DNA from: Calothrix sp. HK-06
Lineage (GTDB): Bacteria > Cyanobacteriota > Cyanobacteriia > Cyanobacteriales > Nostocaceae
Length of the DNA: 60,810 nt
NCBI RefSeq assembly: GCF_001904745.1
Contig: NZ_MRCD01000053.1
Location: 1 to 60,810 of the forward strand
Reading direction: 5' to 3'
In this document: piece after piece, positions 55,353 through 60,810 of the stretch
Position numbering within the stretch: position 1 is the stretch's first letter
Layout of the letters: each line of letters starts with the position of its first letter
The notes under the pieces: generated by a model
Seen by the model: only the letters and a program-made list of their open reading frames with translations
Database searches by the model: none
Told to the model about the DNA's origin: nothing
Position numbers and translations under genes: made by a program

Positions 55353-56111
55353 CTAACTCTGTTCTTTAACCGCTTGTGTTCCACGTGCAAATAGACGACA
55401 AAAGCCAATTGCAGGAATAATTCCAATAATTAGCGCTGTGAGTCCTTGTTCGCACAAATACAATACTAAATCGCGGTAAACCTCTGGGATAGAATCTTGC
55501 GCTAGAGATAATAACCATACCAAAAAACTGATTAACGCAAATGCCAAAGAGTTAATAAAGTTCCACCACCAAGATTGTTTGGTGTAACGTCGCAGTACTA
55601 CCCATTGGAAAAAACTTATCCAAATTGCTGAGAAAATGAAGGCAGCCGTAGAGGCTATAGTTAGAATAATAATTTCTTCGGGTGTTAATTCACGGTTTAG
55701 AGAGGCTCCGAATGTTTCGATGTACTCTCGCCAGACGTTAGAAACTTTAATTGCAGTTAACCAGCCAAAGCTTGTAGCTAGTAACCACCACCATCCAGAA
55801 ATGTAACGCCGTACTACAAGTGCTTGGTCGGCGCCAAAAATGAGGGCAAAGACAGTTAAGCTGACAAAAGTTCCCCAGGTGAACCAAAGTGTTTGAACTT
55901 CGGGAGTCGCTTTAACTATAAATTGTTCGTTTATGACTCTTTCAATAGCGATGCTAGCAATGCCACCGACAACCCACCCGACTATGGTCATGAGTACATA
56001 CGTCCAGAAAAATTTACGGCACCTGTTGCGTGGTATCAAAAATTGTTGTTGTGAGTGAGTGTCAGGTGGTGTTAAATCGGGCTGTGGTAAGTTATTGGGG
56101 TCAGTTTGCAT
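55353..56111 (-). CDS. Uncharacterised polytopic membrane protein
   Basis: The protein has 252 residues, with a Pro-rich cytoplasmic head and about six membrane helices. 'WWLLATSFGWLTA' and 'FFQWVVLRRYTKQSWWW' are signatures of a cyanobacterial membrane family of unknown function, marked by a Q-x-x-V-L-R-R-Y motif at a helix end. The 239-residue protein at 59139 has a loosely similar Q-x-F-V-L helix. It is the upstream partner of the oligopeptidase. Confidence 0.72.
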   Translation of the reverse strand: MQTDPNNLPQPDLTPPDTHSQQQFLIPRNRCRKFFWTYVLMTIVGWVVGGIASIAIERVINEQFIVKATPEVQTLWFTWGTFVSLTVFALIFGADQALVVRRYISGWWWLLATSFGWLTAIKVSNVWREYIETFGASLNRELTPEEIIILTIASTAAFIFSAIWISFFQWVVLRRYTKQSWWWNFINSLAFALISFLVWLLSLAQDSIPEVYRDLVLYLCEQGLTALIIGIIPAIGFCRLFARGTQAVKEQS

Positions 56112-56289
56112 AAAAATTTAAGTAAGCATTTAGTGTAATCGCTGACAAATTTAAGCATAAAATCTTGACAAATGAAATTTTTGATTTTTATTGAGCGGGA
56201 ATTACTACAATTACAAGTGATGCTGGATAATGTATTAGCTTTAAGTCAACGAATCATTCTCTAGTAAAAGAAATTAAGAAAAGTAACCT

Positions 56290-58074
56290 ATGCGAACTCA
56301 TTATTGCGGCGAACTCCGTTCCGAACATATTGGAAAAACTGTCACCCTATATGGATGGATAGATAGGCGCCGCGACCACGGAGGAGTAATATTTTTAGAT
56401 TTACGCGACCGCGATGGCATCGTGCAGATAGTCAGCGACCCGCAGCGCACCCCAGATTCATATGATGCCGCGAATGCTCTCCGTAGTGAGTACGTAGTAG
56501 AAATAGTCGGTAGAGTCACCCAACGTCCTGATGAATCATTAAACGAGCGTATTCCGACAGGAGAAGTGGAGATTTACGCCGACAAAATAACACTTCTTAA
56601 CGGCGTTCGTAAACAATTACCGTTTCAGGTATCGAGTGCGGACACAGACCCAGTACGCGAAGAAGTGCGGTTGAGATATAGATATTTAGACTTACGACGC
56701 GAGAGAATGGCAAAAAACATCCAATTACGCCATCAAGTTGTAAAAGCGATGCGTCGCTATCTAGAAGACTACGAAGGGTTTATTGAGGTGGAAACTCCAA
56801 TTTTAACTCGTTCGACACCTGAAGGCGCCCGTGATTATATTTTACCAAGTCGTGTAAATGCTGGAGAATGGTTTGCACTGCCACAGTCACCACAGTTGTT
56901 CAAACAAATCTTAATGGTGTCGGGATGCGATAGATATTATCAAATTGCGCGCTGTTTCCGTGACGAGGACTTACGCGCAGATAGGCAACCCGAATTTACT
57001 CAATTAGACATGGAAATGAGTTTCATGTCGCAACCGGAAATTATTGAGTTGAACGAAAAACTTGTTGGTCACATCTTCAAAACCGTAAAAGGTATTGAGT
57101 TACAGCATCCCTTCCCTCAAATTACTTATGCCGAGGCAATGGACAAGTATGGCAGTGATAAACCCGATACTCGGTATGACTTAGAACTTGTTAACGTTTC
57201 TGATATTCTCAAAGACAGTGGCTTTAAAGTCTTTAACGAAGCCATCAAAAACGGTGGCATAGTTAAAATATTGCCTATCCCCAACGGGAACGATGCTATT
57301 TCTAATGTTCGCATCAAACCAGGTGGAGATATATTTAGGGAAGCGAGTGAAGCAGGCGCCAAGGGTTTAGCGTATATTCGTGTGCGTGACAACGGTGAAA
57401 TTGATACAATTGGCGCCATTAAAGATAATTTGACGGAGGAGCAGAAAAAAGAAATTCTGACTCGTACAGGCGCCAAACCAGGTCACTTATTACTCTTCGG
57501 TGCAGGTGATGCTCCTACTGTAAATAAAACATTAGACAGGTTGCGTCAATTTGTCGCCAGAGAATTTAACTTAATCGACCCAGAGAAAATTAACTTACTA
57601 TGGGTAGTTGATTTCCCGATGTTTGAGTGGAACGCTGATGAGAAACGACTCGAAGCATTACACCACCCATTCACGGCGCCGCACCCTGATGATATTAACG
57701 ACTTGAAGACCGCGCGCGCGCAAGCTTACGACTTGGTGTTAAACGGCTTTGAAATTGGAGGTGGCAGCCTTCGTATATATCAACGCGACATTCAAGAGCA
57801 AGTATTTGAAGCCATAGGACTTTCACCCGAAGAAGCACAGGGTAAATTTGGTTTCTTATTAGAAGCATTTGAATATGGCACACCTCCGCATGGTGGTATT
57901 GCTTTTGGTTTAGACCGAATAGTGATGTTACTTGCTGGCGAAGAATCAATACGTGATGTTATTGCTTTTCCAAAGACTCAGCAAGCACGATGTGTGTTGA
58001 CAGAGGCGCCTTCTAGTGTGGATGCGAAGCAGCTTAAGGAGTTGCATGTAGCATCGACTTATAAACCTAAGTAA
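56290..58074 (+). CDS. aspS: Aspartyl-tRNA synthetase
   Basis: The protein has 594 residues, the full length of the bacterial-type enzyme. The anticodon-binding domain comes first ('[20 protein letters not shown]'), then the class II core with motif 2 '[20 protein letters not shown]', the bacterial GAD insertion in the middle, and motif 3 '[15 protein letters not shown]'. It is bacterial-type, so it may be discriminating or not; cyanobacteria often charge tRNA-Asn indirectly. It has its own promoter, divergent from the membrane-protein gene. Confidence 0.97.
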   Translation: MRTHYCGELRSEHIGKTVTLYGWIDRRRDHGGVIFLDLRDRDGIVQIVSDPQRTPDSYDAANALRSEYVVEIVGRVTQRPDESLNERIPTGEVEIYADKITLLNGVRKQLPFQVSSADTDPVREEVRLRYRYLDLRRERMAKNIQLRHQVVKAMRRYLEDYEGFIEVETPILTRSTPEGARDYILPSRVNAGEWFALPQSPQLFKQILMVSGCDRYYQIARCFRDEDLRADRQPEFTQLDMEMSFMSQPEIIELNEKLVGHIFKTVKGIELQHPFPQITYAEAMDKYGSDKPDTRYDLELVNVSDILKDSGFKVFNEAIKNGGIVKILPIPNGNDAISNVRIKPGGDIFREASEAGAKGLAYIRVRDNGEIDTIGAIKDNLTEEQKKEILTRTGAKPGHLLLFGAGDAPTVNKTLDRLRQFVAREFNLIDPEKINLLWVVDFPMFEWNADEKRLEALHHPFTAPHPDDINDLKTARAQAYDLVLNGFEIGGGSLRIYQRDIQEQVFEAIGLSPEEAQGKFGFLLEAFEYGTPPHGGIAFGLDRIVMLLAGEESIRDVIAFPKTQQARCVLTEAPSSVDAKQLKELHVASTYKPK

Positions 58075-58088
58075 TAAAATCCCCCCAA

Positions 58089-58107
58089 CCCCCCTTAATA
58101 AGGGGGG
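58089..58107 (+). terminator. Terminator after aspS
   Basis: CCCCCCTT-AAT-AAGGGGGG forms an eight-base stem, 15 bases after the aspS stop codon. It lacks a T-run. Similar sequences are repeated just downstream, so it may also be part of a repeat. Confidence 0.55.
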
Positions 58108-58468
58108 CTAAGAATTACCTCTTGTCCCCCCCTTATTAAGCTCACAAGGGTAGGCTTTTTTTCTAAAATACGTGAAAAGCTAAGGTGGACAAGGGTGGAA
58201 GGTAGACAAGGTAGAAAAACCCCCCCTTGTCTACTTGTCTTCCTGTCTGCCGTGTCTGGGGTTTGGGGCAGAAAAAACCTACCCTTGTCAGCCCTTATTA
58301 AGGGGGGCTAGGGGGGATCAATTATGGTATGAAAACTTTAACCAAGCAGTATTGACTTCACTCCAATTCACTAGCGCGTCCCTGCTCGTCCCAAATGTAA
58401 GAATATTCCAAATGTAGAGGTTTTTCCTTTAGAGGATGTTTTAAAAGCCAAAGAAGGTATATATTTAC

Positions 58469-58498
58469 CACAGAGACACAGAGTTCACAGAGAGAGGA
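58469..58498. repeat. CACAGAGACACAGAG-type intergenic repeat
   Basis: The element is rich in CACAGAG units and resembles a widely scattered cyanobacterial repeat. It lies within a reading frame that is otherwise open from 58375 and carries coding-like sequence ('NVEVFPLEDVLKAKEGIYLP'), so it may have been inserted into an older gene. Confidence 0.55.
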
Positions 58499-58560
58499 GT
58501 GTGAGAGCTTTAGAATTGGTGCCTACTCCCAAAAGTAATTACTGTAGAGTGCATAACAAT

Positions 58561-58743
58561 ATGGTAAGTCCTGACACAAAAATGAAAATTATCTATTACA
58601 TTGCTACCTTAATTGGTTTTAAATCAAAAGAAGACTTATTTGATTATTGATTAGAAAATGACCCACGCTTTTTAGCGCGCATAGTCAAAGCGCGGCAAAG
58701 CTTACGCGAGGGAAAAGGTGTTAGGCTGGAAGACTTAGACTAA
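58561..58743 (+). pseudogene. Broken small gene, antitoxin-like
   Basis: The frame runs ATG 58561 to TAA 58743 but is broken by TGA at 58648-58650. The stop stands where a Trp codon would suit ('SKEDLFDY-stop-LENDPRF'). The second half, 'FLARIVKARQSLREGKGVRL' plus EDLD, resembles the tail of small antitoxin-like proteins of toxin-antitoxin pairs. I am not sure of the family. The same frame is open upstream to 58375. Its stop overlaps the next start as TAATG. Confidence 0.55.
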
Positions 58744-58922
58744 TGGAAAGAATAGAACATTATCGCCAATGTATCCGTAAGCTATTAACAGAACGAGCAG
58801 CACTTGAAACAAATAATTCTGATATTGAGTGTCAATTAATTTTTGACACAGAACACGACCATTATCAGTTACAAGATGTTGGCTAGGAAGGACTAAAGCG
58901 TATATATAGCTGCTTTATCCAT
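58743..58922 (+). pseudogene. xisI-like pseudogene
   Basis: It starts 'MERIEHYRQCIRKLLTERAA' and runs to 'DHYQLQDVG', the normal first half of XisI (controlling factor for excision of the fdxN element; XisI-like genes are also scattered across cyanobacterial genomes). TAG at 58884-58886 replaces the conserved Trp codon. The family sequence continues after it as 'EGLKRIYSCFIH' and then stops matching, so the 3' half is gone. No partner xisH is seen; the broken gene before it takes that place. Confidence 0.75.
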
Positions 58923-59138
58923 AAGAAAAGAAAGGAGAGAGGTTGTTATAATTTTGCACAAATTGTTATATGACAATTTTCTTTCTGTCACAAGTGGTAA
59001 TTTGATTATTCATCTATTAACAAGCTTTTCATAACTCAATAAGAAAGTAAACTACTTAGTCAATTTAGAAACTGTCCCAACCAAAGTTGCAAAATAATGC
59101 GGTTGGAGTAAAGGATTGAGTAGTTATATATAAGTAAC

Positions 59139-59858
59139 ATGTTAAATAATAAGTTATCGACTAGCAAGTTTTGGTTGTGGTTTGGCTGGGTAGTTGTAAA
59201 TGCACTTGGTGGCGCCATAGGTGTACTTGCATGTGCAGCCACTGGGATTGAAAATCTAACAGATTATCCTCAAATTACAATATTTGCTTTAACGACAGCA
59301 ATCACTGTTAGTACCTGCCAAGCGATATTTGTACAAAAGCAATATATTCCTAAACAAAGAACCGCTATTGTAACTGTATGGATTTTTATAAGTAGCTTCT
59401 GCTCGGCTTTAATGATTATAGCGGCGCCTATTATCATGTTTTTGGTAGCTTTACTATTAATATCAATTCCATCTTCAGGTACTTCTGGACAGGGTGTCCA
59501 GTATTTATTTTTCGGTTTAATGTTTATTATCTTCGGTTTAATCAGCGGAGTTGTAACAGGTTTTGCTCAACATTTTGTACTGAGTGGCGCCGCAGGTAAA
59601 TCAAAAAGACGATGGATTATTTATAGTGGAATTGGTGGTGCTTTAGGGTTAGGTATAGCCGCTATCATTGTTTCTGTTTTCTTTAAAGAACCGATATTTA
59701 TTATGGACGGATACTCTAAAGCTAAATCGCTAAGTATGTATGGGATGACGGTATTTAATACGATAGGTGGAATTATAAATGGCGCCGTTACTGGCATTGA
59801 AATAGTTCGCTTATTCGGAGAACTGCATCCAAGATTTTCATCTGTACACGAAGAATAA
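59139..59858 (+). CDS. Uncharacterised polytopic membrane protein, parent of a deletion copy
   Basis: The protein has 239 residues with about six membrane helices and no catalytic motif. The N-terminus 'KFWLWFGWVVVNALGGAIGV' and the C-terminus 'NGAVTGIEIVRLFGE' are recognisable in the shortened copy that follows. A Q-x-x-F-V-L motif at a helix end ('FAQHFVL') resembles cyanobacterial membrane proteins of unknown function. Four GGCGCC motifs lie inside; the first and last (59211 and 59781) are in the same codon phase. The gene stands alone, 44 bases before the shortened copy. Confidence 0.7.
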   Translation: MLNNKLSTSKFWLWFGWVVVNALGGAIGVLACAATGIENLTDYPQITIFALTTAITVSTCQAIFVQKQYIPKQRTAIVTVWIFISSFCSALMIIAAPIIMFLVALLLISIPSSGTSGQGVQYLFFGLMFIIFGLISGVVTGFAQHFVLSGAAGKSKRRWIIYSGIGGALGLGIAAIIVSVFFKEPIFIMDGYSKAKSLSMYGMTVFNTIGGIINGAVTGIEIVRLFGELHPRFSSVHEE

Positions 59859-59902
59859 CTAATCTTATACCCGCATTGTTCCAGCAGCTATATGTAATTA
59901 GT

Positions 59903-60052
59903 ATGTTTAATAATAAATTATTAACTAGAAAGTTTTGGCTTTGGTTTGGCTGGGTAGTAGTCAATGCACTTGGTGTTGCCATTACTGGAGTTGAAAGAGT
60001 TCGCTTGTTTGGAGAACGGCAAGCGAAGTTTTCATCTCTATACAAAGAATAA
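59903..60052 (+). CDS. 49-residue internal-deletion copy of the upstream gene
   Basis: It encodes 49 residues. The first 24 match the start of the upstream protein at 21 positions. The last 23 match its end at about 13. The 190 residues between are missing. The junction, GTTGCC at 59975-59980, aligns with the two in-phase GGCGCC sites of the parent at 59211 and 59781, which are 570 bases apart. The parent with that piece removed would also have 49 residues. It might make a one-helix membrane peptide or be a decaying pseudogene. It has no clear ribosome site. Confidence 0.65.
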   Translation: MFNNKLLTRKFWLWFGWVVVNALGVAITGVERVRLFGERQAKFSSLYKE

Positions 60053-60678
60053 ATAATTTTATAATTACTTGGTTGAGTCATTTCTCTTTTACAATAAACA
60101 GGCGCCGTTTTAGTTAGCGAAGTATTTTTTTGCATTTACATATTTTTAATGAAATGGATATGTAGTATTGAAAATTGTTATCTGAATTTATTTGTATATG
60201 AGTGTGTAATTATATAACTTATTTACGCTGCTTGTGAGGCAGAGTGAAGCGCGCATGTTTTAAGCGAGAATACTTAAGTTTACGAGAATACCGTTAGTCG
60301 GAGCATTACAAATATCATATAATCTGAATGGTGCCGCTTGATTTGTAGGGTTTTTTCGTGCCATTCGGTTTTTACTTAATAAGAAATGGCGCCTATGCCA
60401 CCAACGGTCTGTACAATTGTTACATTAACCTAGACAAAAGCAACATCTCGTCTTATTATTAAGCAATCAGCTTGATGTTTCGTAAACCGAAGCGAGGTCA
60501 AAAACCCCCATAGGTTCACGAAAATGCCCAGAACCTAGACAACATAATAATTACAGCATCTGCATATTTGCAATAGTTGCAAATGGCTCTCAACAAGTGC
60601 GGCTGAAATCGACTCGATTTTGACCTTCACGAAAACCTTGTCTAGAATCCTTACTTTGTAAGGGTCGTAGCGCGCGGA
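60053..60678. other. CRISPR leader region
   Basis: No gene is visible. The stretch next to the array (about 60480-60678) is probably the leader. It contains two related segments, around CACGAAAATGCCCAGAACC and CACGAAAACCTTGTCTAG, about 120 bases apart. No cas gene is seen in the window. Confidence 0.5.
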
Positions 60679-60810
60679 CTTTCAAATTTACGAATCCCGT
60701 CTTCGGGACTGAAACATGATTTGGGCAATTGTATAAATTTATTTCTGTAAGCTTTCAAATTTACGAATCCCGTCTTCGGGACTGAAACCATTTTCACGTT
60801 CTTTGTATGT
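60679..60810 (+). CRISPR. Start of a CRISPR array, continuing beyond the window
   Basis: Two identical 37-base repeats lie at 60679-60715 and 60752-60788, with a 36-base spacer between them and the start of a second spacer to the edge. The repeat contains the stem CCCG-TCTT-CGGG and ends in ACTGAAAC, like cyanobacterial repeats that leave an 8-base 5' handle, so transcription is probably rightward with the leader at left. No further repeat is seen to the left. The type cannot be assigned without cas genes. Confidence 0.92.

Larger units (their letters stand above)
58075..59138. other. Decayed 1 kb region after aspS
   Basis: The region starts with a C-rich/G-rich stem, CCCCCCTT-AAT-AAGGGGGG at 58089-58107, likely the aspS terminator. 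Further copies of a CCCCCCTTATTAAG-like sequence follow around 58126-58140 and 58292-58310. A CACAGAGACACAGAG-type repeat, common in cyanobacteria, lies at 58469-58498. Two overlapping pseudogenes occupy 58561-58922. The rest shows no gene. Confidence 0.6.
1..60810. repeat. Dispersed palindrome GGCGCC, about 110 copies
   Basis: Counted by eye, GGCGCC occurs about 110 times across the window, in coding and intergenic DNA. At this AT-rich composition only a few would be expected. Copies are spread evenly but are missing from the most AT-rich gaps (for example 26487-27325). HIP1 (GCGATCGC) was seen once, near 11884. GGCGCC appears to play the part HIP1 plays in other cyanobacteria. Confidence 0.85.

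Noticed and set aside
58235-58417. 60-codon frame after aspS
   Set aside because: It crosses repeat sequence and has no supporting features.

Overview
The window comes from a filamentous, heterocyst-forming cyanobacterium (order Nostocales; a Calothrix/Rivularia-type organism is my guess, not proven). Evidence: the RNA polymerase largest subunit is split into rpoC1 and rpoC2 downstream of rpoB, hetC and hetP are present with a HetR-type operator between them, there are cyanobacterial Ser/Thr kinases and an xisI relic, and the intergenic DNA is AT-rich with short tandem repeats. The usual cyanobacterial palindrome HIP1 (GCGATCGC) is nearly absent (I found one copy, near 11884). Instead GGCGCC occurs about 110 times by hand count, roughly once per 550 bases.

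Layout. 1-10.5 kb: a cut-off NTPase/TPR protein, a secreted low-complexity protein, an exported TPR protein, a sigma-factor-like protein, a VOC/glyoxalase-like membrane-anchored protein, two tandem paralogous Ser/Thr kinases with different extracytoplasmic ends, and a universal stress protein. 10.6-15 kb: hisD, a 1.4 kb AT-rich gap, and a secreted GH5 cellulase with a CBM2-like domain. 15-26.5 kb: the rpsT-tatD-rpoB-rpoC1-rpoC2 block on the minus strand, with repeats and hairpins in its spacers.

27-44 kb: a coiled-coil membrane protein, a lipoprotein-like protein, and a five-gene cellulose synthesis operon (outer-membrane channel, TPR scaffold, GH8 hydrolase, BcsB, BcsA), followed by a GIY-YIG protein and a GH116 glucosidase. 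Export, which BcsC carries out in proteobacteria, appears to be split between a separate beta-barrel protein and a TPR protein. Together with the GH5 enzyme, three glucan hydrolases lie within about 30 kb.

44-52 kb: the heterocyst locus. hetC (cyclic-nucleotide-binding-like, C39 peptidase and ABC domains) has a perfect NtcA-type box upstream. It is followed by a HetR-type operator, a small HlyD-like membrane protein, hetP, a parvulin-like isomerase and an S66 carboxypeptidase. This resembles a peptide exporter cassette taken over by development.

52-60.8 kb: a duplicated-module protein, an oligopeptidase with a partner membrane protein, aspS, a decayed region with two overlapping pseudogenes (one is xisI), a membrane protein followed by a 49-residue copy of itself that lacks exactly the 570 bases between two GGCGCC sites, and the start of a CRISPR array that runs off the right edge. 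I found no complete tRNA, rRNA or insertion sequence.
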